Part shown: piece after piece, positions 31,931 to 42,503 of the stretch | How the letters are laid out: every line of letters begins with the position of its first letter | Numbering within the stretch: position 1 is the stretch's first letter | DNA from: Sphaerosporella brunnea | Lineage: Eukaryota > Ascomycota > Pezizomycetes > Pezizales > Pyronemataceae | Direction: 5' to 3' | Assembly: GCA_008704415.1 (NCBI GenBank) | Contig: VXIS01000117.1 | Coordinates: forward strand, 59,725-123,724 | DNA length: 64,000 nucleotides | Made by a program: the position numbers and the translations under genes | The notes under the pieces: model-generated | Databases searched by the model: none | Told to the model about the DNA's origin: nothing | What the model saw: only the letters and a program-made list of their open reading frames with translations

Positions 31931-32439
31931 GGAAACAGGCCATATTTCCGGCGGTTGGTCGCTCCGCTGTCAGAACAAACGTGTATGCACCCCGGATCGG
32001 CATGGGTCTACAGCCCGAACGACCATCCAGTTTCAAGGGCCTCAACCCCCCGAGAACCGAGAGGCGGCTATCCGATTCGCCTTGCCGCACGCTGGGTTAC
32101 GCAGACCGCCCCGACCAACCAACGTACGGCGCTGCTCGGCTGCGCAGGATCCGAGCCCGGAGGGCGTCAGTACGCACCGCATCGTGAGAAGGAAAGGCGC
32201 AACGGCACCGTGACAAGAGCCAGCGTGCGGTGGATCGGATCACGAAAACCCGTACACGAAGCCGCAGACTTCTGGCCGATTCGATCTTCGCCCACCACCG
32301 GGTCGCAAGCAAGGCTTCCGGTTCGTCGAAGATGCAGGCCATCCCGGCTACGCTGCCACTAACCTATCCCTCGAAGACCGTCTCCGGCACCCGTGACGGC
32401 GCCCCGGGATTTCTGTCCCCCGCTTCTCTTGGCCGTGTT

Positions 32440-32860
32440 TGTGACACGCAGCCCAGAGCGCCATCACCGGCCCCGACCAGCGCGAGGGCGTCCACCGAAA
32501 GCGCGCGTGCACGATCCAGAATGTCTGGTGCGAGCGTTGACGCCCCTGCAGGCCAGCGGAACGTGGTACATCGTCGGCGGCGGTGCGCGCAGCGCAAGCG
32601 ACAAGTAAGCTTCCGGCGCTGAACCCCGGCTAGGATCATCCAGCACAACGGCCTCGGAACCGTCTACATCACCGATTTCTTCGCTGACACGTTCGGCAAG
32701 GTGGGTGAGGGGGGGGGGTGTTGAGTTGAGAACCTGCAGTAATTCGTGAGCGGCGTGGTCGCCACCGGCGTGAACTCGAACTGTGGCGACGTGGCTGCCA
32801 TCTCCAACTCGTGCGGAGCCTGGGCGCAATGTGCCAGACCTAAGAAGGATGTATGATCCC
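32440..32860 (+). pseudogene. PL3-type pectate lyase remnant
   Basis: Conserved PL3 blocks occur in order but in changing frames: ITGPDQREGVHRKRACTI plus QNVWCER and then a stop; ASGTWYIVGGGARSASDK; after a possible intron, IIQHNGLGTVYITDFFADTF; and then VVATGVNSNCGDVAAISNSC. The last block is the right-handed parallel helix signature of the family. At least one frameshift and a small deletion after NVW separate the blocks, and no signal peptide or start is found. PL3 enzymes cleave polygalacturonate in plant cell walls; this copy is inactive. Confidence 0.75.
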
Positions 32861-33286
32861 CCCGCCCCCCCACACACACGAGTGACCGTGGTGCCTGACG
32901 CGTGGAAATAGGTGATAAGGCAAAGGCGGATTGCGAGAGCGAGGATCTTTCTACGGGCTTTGATGGATCGGCGTGCATTGACGGTGGGAGCAACAGGGCG
33001 AGCTGCTGGGGGGGATTCCAGCTAAAGTTCGTTTTTCGTTCCGGGGAACGCCCGAAACGCCGCTTATGCTACCGCATTCCGCGCCGCAGTGACTGAGATC
33101 AAAACAATTGAAGGGAAATCAGTCAAGCCAGAGGGTGGCTTGAATTCCCCCACAGTAATAGTGAGGGAATTTATAATTTCTTCTAGAATCTGGTGAAAGA
33201 CTAGGTACAGATCACAAAAGGGAGGTAAACTGATACCGTAGTGTTATTGCCGGATTAAATAGTGCGGTATGTGGTATTTTTTGGAA
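32861..33286. other. intergenic
   Basis: No feature recognised. Confidence 0.4.
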
Positions 33287-33538
33287 AGAGTAAAGCTGGC
33301 GCTTATTATGCCCGACCGGTTTTAAATACCCGCACCACAACAAAATAACGCGTAAAAAAAAAATAACGCGTCAAGAGAAACGTCCATAATGCCCGTCTGT
33401 GGCTGAGAGAAGAGAATTATTGCAAGGTGTCCGCATCTCTGTGCCGTCGCCGCGAGGCCGACGGGGTGCGGGTATTTAAAACCAGTCGGGCATTAAAAAC
33501 ATAATAAGCGCCAGCCGGGCATTGTAGACCTTTACTCT
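33287..33538. mobile_element. foldback/MITE-like element with imperfect TIRs
   Basis: AGAGTAAA at 33287 is mirrored by TTTACTCT ending at 33538. Inside, GCTGGCGCTTATTATG and GGTTTTAAATACCCGCACC on the left match inverted GGTGCGGGTATTTAAAACC and CATAATAAGCGCCAGC on the right. The right arm holds two extra segments (GGTCTACAATGCCCG and TTTTTAATG, read inverted), so the left arm has lost pieces. No coding capacity, and the target duplication is unclear. Confidence 0.7.
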
Positions 33539-33726
33539 ATATACAGGCTAGTGGCTTATCCGAATGCAGATCGCCGCCGGTAGATGCGGCCACCTGTGGC
33601 GCGGGACATCGAGCCATTGCATGGCGTTACGAGCCATATCTAGTGAACCGCCCGATCTAATGGCTAACCTCATGATGTGGTCAGTACAGTTCACTTTCAA
33701 AATCCGATCAGGGAGCATTCCATCAG

Positions 33727-33843
33727 CTGCGGTCATAGAACATTGAAAACACGGCTTCCCGTCCGCTCAGCCCTAGTTAAGCAATGTATCGCGAGGTTAG
33801 TACTATGGTGGGTGACCATATGGGAATCCCTTGTACTGCAGTT
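33727..33843 (+). rRNA. 5S rRNA gene (dispersed)
   Basis: The sequence carries the conserved 5S phrases GGTCATAGAACATTG, CGTCCGCTC, CCTAGTTAAGCA, GGTTAGTACTATGGTGGGTG and GGGAATCCC. The first seven bases (CTGCGGT) pair with the last (ACTGCAG) with one G-U, forming helix I. A T run follows directly as a Pol III terminator. Dispersed single 5S genes are common in filamentous ascomycetes. Confidence 0.88.
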
Positions 33844-33844
33844 T

Positions 33845-34660
33845 TTTCCTTTTTGCGGATAGATATACGCCGCTCTCCAATGAACCTACCATATCAGACC
33901 CAGAACTTTGAGTCACAAGTTTCACTCGCACGATATCTGACGTTGCGCGTTCTCCAAAAAAATGCTGGCAGTGCGCTTTTCTATGCATATCCATTGACAG
34001 CTGTCTCTAGAAAGCGAATGTGCGCGCCTGTAGCTCAAAGTTGATTTCAGGTCGGGCCTCCACCGCCTTCCCCTCCAGATTCATTTCCTGCAGCTGCCAT
34101 TGAGGTTACCGGCTCAGGAATGTCACTTCTCAGACTTACTTTCCGCACCAGATGGATTTTGCGCCGTCAATGGAAGTAATGGTGATGCGATGGTTACACA
34201 CCGGTACAGCCCAAATTGGTGATATCCCTTTCCCACAATTTCCTCGACAATTTCACCATAGGCTTCAGAATCATGAACGGTCACTCGCCTGGCAATTCGC
34301 GATGCACTCTGCGAGCACCTGGTGTAGGGGAATCTTTGAGAGACATCGAGCTGTCCGTAATGCAGGCAGTGGTTATTTAATGGACCCGTGGATCTGTTCG
34401 TCGCAAGCACGATCACGGGGGTCTCACGACGGGAGATTACGCGCTTGAGAGTAATTCTACGACTTCCCAAAGTGAAATATTCCATTCCATCAATTCCAGA
34501 CGCGCATGTCCTCGAATCGCAACTACCTCAGACCCCCTCGACCTCAGCTGCAATATCGCCCAGGGCATCGAGCACACGGAAGACGTTGGCAGCCTTTCTT
34601 TCGGGGTCTATGTTTCACCGCCGGTCAGCACCATTCACCACACGCGCCGGGGCGGCGGCG
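33845..34660. other. no confident gene
   Basis: A minus-strand frame (34123-34485) includes TPVIVLATNRSTGPL and SQRFPYTR, vaguely like an AAA+ sensor-1 region (RuvB-like), but no Walker motifs are nearby, so it is not called. Otherwise empty. Confidence 0.35.
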
Positions 34661-35129
34661 TCACTTGCCGTCGTAGAACCTGATCTGCTTCTGCTCCGGA
34701 GTAGCGTTGTGCCAGTCTCCCATGGTGCGGCCAAAGTGGAGGTAGAAAACCATCGACAGGTGGGCCGCCTTGAAGTCGTCTAGATTCATCCACACTCTGA
34801 AAAAGTAGTCGGCATCGAAGCCGTACGGAACCGGGGGCATTCTGAGATAATGCTGTGTATCAGAGCACTTCGTTAGAATTCCTCAACTGAGCAGTAGCGC
34901 GAGGCATTGCGAAGGGAGGGGCCGATGCCTGGTCAATGAACCGACGCATCTCGTCGCCGCTCTTGAACCCATAGGTGTCGTAGACCTCCTCGGAGATTAG
35001 ACGCAGAGCCTCAGCGCGCCTGCGATCCCTTCGATTGACAGCGAGGCGCCACATTGAGTACTGCGACTTCTGGAAGCCAACCATCGTCGTGCGAGATCGA
35101 AGTCGCGAGGTTAAGATTGAGCGGAACAT
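34661..35129 (-). CDS. small protein of unknown function, possibly mitochondrial
   Basis: Exon 1 starts at ATG 35129 and reads about 80 codons, beginning FRSILTSRLRSRTTMVG, a basic amphipathic stretch like a mitochondrial presequence, then RRRAEALRLISEEVYDTYG. A second coding block ends at 34661 with VWMNLDDFKAAHLSMVFY, FGRTMGDWHNATPEQKQ and IRFYDGK. The blocks are joined either by a GTTGAG...TTTTTTCAG intron (34796-34887), giving about 125 residues, or by a shorter intron followed by a frame-breaking six-T run at about 34796-34801. The family was not recognised. Confidence 0.5.
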
Positions 35130-35714
35130 GCTGTGGGTGTGGGATGGGTTGCTGGATGTCGATGTCTGCTATTGGTGGAGGAATGGGCTGTTGAATGTCG
35201 ATGTTTGCCGTTGGCGGGGTCGTCTGTGCGCGTTTATGTGGAGTAGATAAAGCAATCCAAGACCAGCCAACGCGCTCTATTATTGGCGGGTTCCTCCGGC
35301 TGCATGCATGCAATGGCCTCCTCCGCCACAAGCAAACGCATATTTCGAAACACTTAATGGGGTAACTGAACGCATGGAGTAAGTCGAAGCAGAAAGGCGG
35401 CCGCTTGGTGCAAGATCCCTCCGAGTTTGAACTCTAGAATTTGGCCTTGAAAAAGTCAGCTGGACAAACCTGTCGAGCCTTACGGAAAAGTGAACAATCA
35501 ATGTGTCATGTGTCCCCATAACCAGCGACCTATCGAGAGCCTTCAACATTATCGCGCGGCAGTGGAAAAGGTACAAATTGATCTGGCAACAACACTCCAA
35601 GCTGCAGTTACCATGTACTTTCGCCTATTCCGTCTTGCCCTCTTGCCCCAGTACCATACCTCTCCTATGAAAAAAATCATAGTTACCACCCCCAAGGACA
35701 TCGTACAGGATGAA
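35130..35714. other. intergenic
   Basis: Includes a short microsatellite-like duplication of GATGTCGATG/GGCTGTTGAATG units (about 35155-35205). No gene supported. Confidence 0.4.
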
Positions 35715-38691
35715 TTAGATCGGATATCTTGAAAGTTCCCCTAGAGGAACCACAACCTTGTCGTAAAACTTTCCGAGCACCGTATGTCCATCTACCCCTG
35801 CGGAACAACCCATTGTCTCCATACCAAAATCGCTCTTGAGACACGCGAGCGTAACATTCGTATACGTCACTCCCATAAGGTGTTTCAATCGCGGGACGTA
35901 CTTTTTGATCAATATATCCCGAAATGCCGATGGGTTGGATTCAAGCTGAGGGTTGTGGTCGAGATATTGTTCCATCGTTGCCCAGCCACCCAGTTCCAGT
36001 AGTAAAATCCCGATACTGTAATAGTCGAAGGTCTCCTGAAAACGATGTTCGCCGCTGGTGTAATCCGGGTGATGGTAGAGAGGCAGAGCTCTGTTTGTCC
36101 CGACCGGTTTCTCGCTGTGACTTGCGTTCTCCGAATGCCGCGAGTAGCGAAAATTGATCAAATAAGGATTTTCAAGGGCATCCGAAAGGGATGTAACACG
36201 GCCCTTCTCCTCAAAGAATATTATATTCCTCGAGTTGATGTTTTTATGTAGCCACTGCACAATGTGTAATTCTCCAACGCAACTGACAAGCTTGTGCGCC
36301 AGCCGAAACTTCTCTCCAAGTGGAAGGTCGACTTTGTTACGCTGATTCAGGATTTCGAAAAGACTTATAGGTGCTAGTCCTTTGGGATTACCTTGAATCC
36401 CTTCTATCGATCGCTGTCGTAGAGTGGGCTCGGGGAAGGAGTAAACAAAGCCGTAGTCTGATCGACTAGATGCGGTTGGGGCCACAAAACCGATGCACTT
36501 CAGAACGCGAAAACTGCTGGGCTTCGAGCTGCGATGGAACACCTCAGCCATGAGCTGCATGCGCTGCAACCTCGCCGGGTGTGCCATCTCGTTCCATTTC
36601 GCCGTGCGGGAAACCCACTCAACAAAGACCTGCTTGTCGTGATACTGAGCGATCGAAAGGCCTTCATCAAATCTTTTCTGAATGTGGAGTCCATCTGAGC
36701 TCAAAAGCAAGCTTGCGCTTTCAGGATTGTTGAATTCCGACACTTCTGTTTCGTCTCCTTCCAGCCGCCGAGTTTCCAATTTGGTCGATGCGAGAACACC
36801 GAGTTCCGAATACTGATGCGACTGCAAGCTGGATCCAATACCGTGGAGGGTTTCGTTGCTGGAAGCCAATGAATCCTGAAGCCACACTTGCCTCAGCTTC
36901 TCTCGATGCCGAGTTGGAAGAGCATTCTCCAGGCATTCTATGAGTTCCTGAAGTTCGTCGTGTATCGGTTTCTGAATGGAAAAGGCGACTACCGAAGATG
37001 GCGCTTGATCGTTCCCGGCGTCTAAATCGAGCTTTCCGAACAGCTTGAGGAGAGTACGACGAAATAAGCTTCCATTATCTCCTAAAACAGCAGTGATATC
37101 GGCCGAAGCACCGCCTCCAGTGAGTTCGAGGATTTTACCCCAAGCTGCAAAACGTGCACTTTGGAGCTTGACGGTAGCCGCTGTTGATGCCTGGACATCT
37201 TTCTGCGCCGTTACTTCGAGATAACGTGTAAAGGCTTGCTGTACAGCATGGAAGAGAGCGTCAATACTCAAGGAAGATAGCTGCTGATGGACCTGTGCTG
37301 CCGTAGGCCGGTCTTTAGGGCTGATGCTGAGCATGGATTTTGTCACCTCTAGCAATCTGCGGAGCGTCGGGTTGTCTGATCTCTGGATGTCCTCGAACCG
37401 ACCAGTTACTGACGGCCTCAGCCTGCCGCCGTGAAAGAAGTACTGATTCGTCATATTAGCTCGGAACCCAGGCCCATGCCGCTGTTCCCGGAAGTCTTTT
37501 ACAGCACCTGGACCGCCTGCCATATATACAGCGATCTCGGACAACATACACCCAAAGGACCATATGTCTAACGGACGTCCTACTTCTCGATGGAGCAGCT
37601 TTTCGTCGATACATTCCGGCGCAACATAGTCCCCCAGGCCAGATTTCCATTTCGTTTTGGAATCCTTGTCCCCTGGCTTCATCCGGGCAAGCCCAAAGTC
37701 TGCGAGGAAAAAGGAATTCGAGTCGACAAGAACATTGGCTGGCCGAATGTCATGGTGATAGCCGATTCGTTCGAGCTCAATGTCGTGGTCGCTTGTGCGA
37801 AGATTAAGGGAGTGAACCTTCTCTATCGCCGACGAAAGTCCTTGCAGGGCGGTGAAGAACGTGAAATCTTTGTCGAAATGGCCAAAGCGGTCGTCGAGTT
37901 TCAGAAAATGCTCCAAATCTAGTTGGAACAGCGGGAAAAGAAAGTAATGGCTGTCACGGTATGTATAGGAGCCCAAAAGCTGGATGATGTTGGGGTGCCG
38001 CAGATGATCCAGAATTCTGAGGCACTCCATTTCCCTCTGCAGATACCTCCCGCCGGATTTCGCACCTGCCCTGAGCTTTTTCCTGACAACGAAGATTTCC
38101 GACGCCTGCGTAGATGGGTTAGAATTCTGAAATTTCAATGATCATTATTTTGGAGCAACATACCGTCTCTGGGAAAAACGTTTGCAAAGAAGGCAACACT
38201 GACATCTTCCAAACCTCACCGAAACCCCCTTCTCCCAGCCAAACCTCGTCGATAAATGGTAAAATCTCCTCTTCCCGGAAATAGCAATGATAGCCGCTCA
38301 TCTCCTTCTCCAAAGCTCGGGGTAGAAACTCCCATTGCACGTTTTTTGCAAAGTCCCACCCGAAAGTCTCTGCAATTTTCTTAGCGCGCTCGACGTCGAG
38401 GGGTAATTCGTTGTCGAGTGCATTGTGCTCGACGAAACTCATCAGTTTGTGTTGCCATTTCTTCCAGATGAGAATTGCGAGAACAACCCGCCCTTCCGTA
38501 AATATGCGACTGGTAATTTTTGGCCGTTGGTACTCCTCAACGGCGCATTCCACCAAGACCTCGGCTATCACCTCCCTTGTGAAGAGATTCTTGAGATCTC
38601 GGGGGCTCACGAAATATCGATCATTTGTGGATCTAATGCGCAGCTTCTCAATCTGGCGCCGCAGTTTGTCGACCGTGACCGTGCCCCCCAT
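35715..38691 (-). CDS. tandem kinase-pseudokinase protein
   Basis: Two exons (38164-38691 and 35715-38126, with a 37-nt GTATGT intron) give about 979 residues. The start used is the first true ATG, 38691; an upstream exon is possible. Domain one has the glycine loop LGEGGFGEVW (about 152-161), HHDIRPANVLV (about 301) and DFGLA (about 319), then VAPEC and a C-lobe to about 465, and so looks catalytically competent. The middle has RFAAWGKILEL and FRRTLLKLFG, loosely like fungal HeLo-type helical regions. Domain two (about 640-979) keeps a kinase-like layout, but HRD is replaced by HKNINSRN and DFG by INFRYS, with SIGILLLELGG later, so it should be inactive. Similar C-terminal modules occur in fungal cell-death proteins, but function here is inferred only. 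Confidence 0.85.
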
Positions 38692-38721
38692 CGCAGTTAT
38701 CCGATCAGGTAGGATGTTCAC

Positions 38722-40579
38722 AAGTTGGTAATATCTGCGTAAAAGTAAGCGAAAACATGTTGAGTGTTATTCAAACTGGGATTGTGGATTACCGAATCAA
38801 AACCTGAGCAAGGGACTGGGCAAGACGTAGGCGTATGGGGAGAGAGCTGCGAGACACCAAATGGGTTGGCACAAGATCCACAGAAATTACTCAATGCGAG
38901 GACAGCAGGCGCGGCCGGAATTCGGCCAGACGCTCGGTAGACGAAGGCATATATATAACAGAGTACTCGAAGTCCTGGGGCGGAACAAAGTGCAATTCTG
39001 CGCCTTGCGATACTGTGCAATGTACGTGTGGGTCATTCCACACCACCTGATAACGATAATTCAAGGCTCCAGAGATCTAGAACTTTCTGATAATATAATT
39101 TCATATAGGGTACATTGCACGAATATCCGAAAAAACAAATGTCGCCATTGCCAATGCGGTTCTTTCCATCAGTCATCCAAGTCTTGCACTGATTCCTTCT
39201 CGGCCTGGCAAACTGTTAACTGTAGTCTGTGACCATCAATTGTATGAATACTATACCGCGGTAAGTGTCCTCGGTGCTTTGATTAAGATTTGGTCTCCGG
39301 AGTCCTAAAACTTTTGAGCTTCAGATTCCCCCCCAATTACGCCATAGATGTACATACCTGCGTGCTCCACTGGTTGTCACCGGGGAATAATCTCTTCAGA
39401 AGCTCGACAAGTCTGCCCAGCACTACGTAGCGATTCTGGATAACGGTTTCCGCCTGCATCTCTTCACTATTTTGCCAGGATTTTCTTTCGATTAGGATCT
39501 CTGCCTTTCTCTTCAAGGTTGTTCCGTGAAAGTGCGGAGGAAATGCTGACGAAGCCGAGGGGAATAGGGCGTTTTATGATCAGTCCCTTTCCGCATGAAG
39601 ATACATTGCCAAGATCTAGGAAAAAGCAACGGAGAATCACACAAAGCACCCAACTTTCAGCCGCAGCACCCTGCAGATATGATGGCTGTGCTTTTGAACA
39701 TGGTGCCAACATTACAGCCTCTCTGCGGGGGTCATCTGCAGCCTGCAGGGTCAATACGGGACAGTTGCAGATATCGATCAGCCTTTCACCTCCGCGCGAG
39801 GCGCAGAACTCTCTTGCATGCATGAAAGAAACACCCCAATTGGCTGTGGATTTCAATCTCTTGAGGCTTACTTCCTGCAAGTCAGCAGATCGCACACAGA
39901 GCATAGGACATGCCAGTGGGGTTGGACGACGAGGGATGGAGGATGGATATACTGGATTGAGTTGCGCGGGCAAGCCACTAAACGAAGGTGGGGTCCGACG
40001 ACTAGATTGGGACCTTTGGATTGGTTTTTCGTCGAGGCTGCGCCAGGGCAGCATGGTTTAGGTGGTGGTGCATGCTTGGGTGGTGATGATTGGCCCCATG
40101 ACGATCGTGGCACACCCCATTACCCTCCTCCCTCCCGTAACCCTCGCCCTTGACCCGGTTGTGTGTTTGATACCAGATAATTGTGAATAACATACCCAAG
40201 TAGCCGCGGGCTCAGATGTCGTCCATGATTGGTGCATGACAGGGGGTGGAAGAACCCTTTCGGGCAAATCGAGTGACCAACTGTGTATTCACATCTAGTG
40301 GCGAATCCCCGAGCTGCAACCAGCGGCCAGCACGTATCCCGCCACGCATCGAGAGTGTTGATCGGGCGATTGAGTCGAGAGCACACAGCCCCACTGCCCA
40401 TGATGTTCCAATCGGGCTGACCCCGCTGTCTGAGCCCATGGGGCTGTGCCGGCGCTTCGCCTCCGACTAAGCATAATACTTGTAACCATCCTTCCGCCTC
40501 TTCTGTCCGGTACCGCGCAGGTGACAGTGCACGCCGCTTTCCCACAGCTCATCAACCAACGCCGTCGCCCGCTGGCGCC
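38722..40579. other. no supported gene between kinase and CorA-like genes
   Basis: Overlapping frames of about 180-195 codons on both strands at 39.47-40.06 kb lack motifs and cannot both be coding. The region serves as the upstream flank of the divergently transcribed kinase gene and CorA-like gene. Confidence 0.45.
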
Positions 40580-42503
40580 ATGAATACTGTGAGCATAAGT
40601 CGCCCATCCTGACGAAGGATGAAGTAATCAAATCTCGAACGACAGGAACATCGATTACTCGGTTGGGAGAGATATCCTGCAGCGTTCCCGCCCTCTGGAC
40701 GTTGGATTGATGACGTCAATGACCTCCAAGAACAACTGGAACAGAACAGCAAAGATCTCTTCGTGGATGAGCCTTCAAAGGTACACTTGGAAGCTTCTGT
40801 CATCGTGGACAGTGCCTCCGCACAAAATCGATCCAGTATGTCCGCGCTTGATATGTATTGTCGGCAATCCACTGACAGCCGAGTAGAGAATAATCTCGGT
40901 ATTTCTTCGATCACAGGATTGGAAACATTCCTAAAGGCAAGCGGCGCGATGGAGGACGGAGAGTCAAAGTTTTTGTATGCAAACTGAGATGTAATTCTTT
41001 GCCTTTTGGGATCCTGACTAACCCGTGCTCCACGTTCAGTTTCATCTCAAAACGGAATTCATGGACGCGGCTGAAGATTTCCATCGAAGTTTTCAAGATG
41101 CTCTGCCACTTCTATCGAGTCTTTCCGAGATATGTCGATTCTGTGCTCAGATTCAACACGCAAATCAGCAGGACGGAAGAATATCTTGGCGGAGGATGTT
41201 ATCGGCATGTCCGCGAAGACAAAACGCTGGGGCTTGAGCGGAAATCGTCTTTTTTTGGTACGACGCCAATTTCTGACCCAAAGCGCGGTTGTTGTCCACT
41301 TCTAACTATGTTTAAGAGATATGCTACAATATATGCCATTTTGAACTGCATGGTAGGGAACTGGATGATCCGTGGTCGTGTCGACAGTGCGCTGTTTATC
41401 AGAGTTACTCTTGCCATCAGAATTCGTCCGTCTGGATTCTCATTTAACTTCCGAAGCGAAGCAGAGACTATCTGGAATGGATCAACAGCGCTGGGGAGGA
41501 CCTGAAATGTTGGTCTCTAGGCGATCATCCTTTGGTGCTACATCTCCTCATCCTGGTTTCTTGCGAGAAGAACTGGGGCCCTTACATCGGCTATCTAGGC
41601 AATGTGCTTTCCTCAATGGTAAATTCACTCGCTCCACACCATGGTAGCAAACTCTCCCACAGCTAACCTCTGCATTGTTGTTTCTTTATGTGATAGAATC
41701 AGAAGATATCGTTCCTCAGGGGTTATGCCGAATACAATCTCAATCTATCGCATTGTCAGCGCATTGCACAGCTGCGGGGGATGTTGGAGACTGCCCTCTT
41801 AATCCTAGAATCAAATCTGGACATCGCCGCGATCCTGGCAGAACATGCCAGCGACTTGTACCAAGGCGCACACGCACAGGTTCCGCTTGAAGCTCACGAG
41901 CACTTTCGATCGGAAGTACAGCAATACGAGCGTATGATCAATTGCCATATCCGTAATACGAGGAAACACCTGCGTTTCGCGGAGGCTATTCACCTTTTGG
42001 TAAAAAAAAACCCCGAACACTTCTTGCTTGGATGGATGGAGGCAGCTAATCAACGTTCCAGACGTTGAAAATAATGGATTTTCGAAACGATGAGCTCCTT
42101 CAAGAGAACACCGATTCCATGAGGGTGCTAGCCGGAGAGACGGTTTCGGAGAACAAGGCAATGGTCACCATCGCCAACAAGTCCGCGGCCGACTCACGAA
42201 CAGTTACGATTGCTACCGTGATTGCATTGATTTATGTGCCAGTAAGCCTGGTGACGGTCAGTGCATCCACTCTCCCTGTTGTACGATGGAGCTCATGTCT
42301 TGACGCTGGGAAAATAGTCATTCTTTAGCACCTCGCTTGTCAAATACGGCCCCGAGCGTGGTGGCGCTTCAGCTGTGGAGATACGGAAGGAAATTTGGGT
42401 TTTTATCGTCGTTGCTGTGGTGCTCATGGTATTCACGATGGTGGCTGCGTACCTTTTCGCAAGACGACAGAAGAATCGTGACCAGCCTCAACAGCCGGCC
42501 TAG
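40580..42503 (+). pseudogene. CorA-like two-TM membrane protein with one nonsense codon
   Basis: Seven exons fit one frame: 40580-40588, 40646-40974, 41040-41257, 41317-41618, 41697-41999, 42062-42256 and 42318-42503, about 513 codons. Family blocks are clear: NSWTRLKIS, VFPRYVDSVLRF, FEICYNICHFELHGR, DDPWSCRQCAVYQSYS, then SSVWILI. The C-terminus has two membrane helices typical of CorA-like proteins (VTIATVIALIYVPVSLVT/SFFSTS and IWVFIVVAVVLMVFTMVA) before a basic tail. A TAA at 41445-41447 falls exactly where the family has Gln, a single C-to-T change from CAA. A 39-nt in-frame intron (GTCCGT...GAAGCAG) could remove it but would also remove the conserved SVWILI block. The transporter name is by family; actual ion transport is unproven. 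Confidence 0.8.

Noticed and set aside
34123..34485. Possible RuvB-like AAA+ fragment on the minus strand
   Set aside because: Only a weak sensor-1-like phrase; no Walker A or B nearby, so similarity may be chance.
39467..40061. Two overlapping frames of 180-195 codons on opposite strands
   Set aside because: No motifs, no clear start context, and both cannot be coding.
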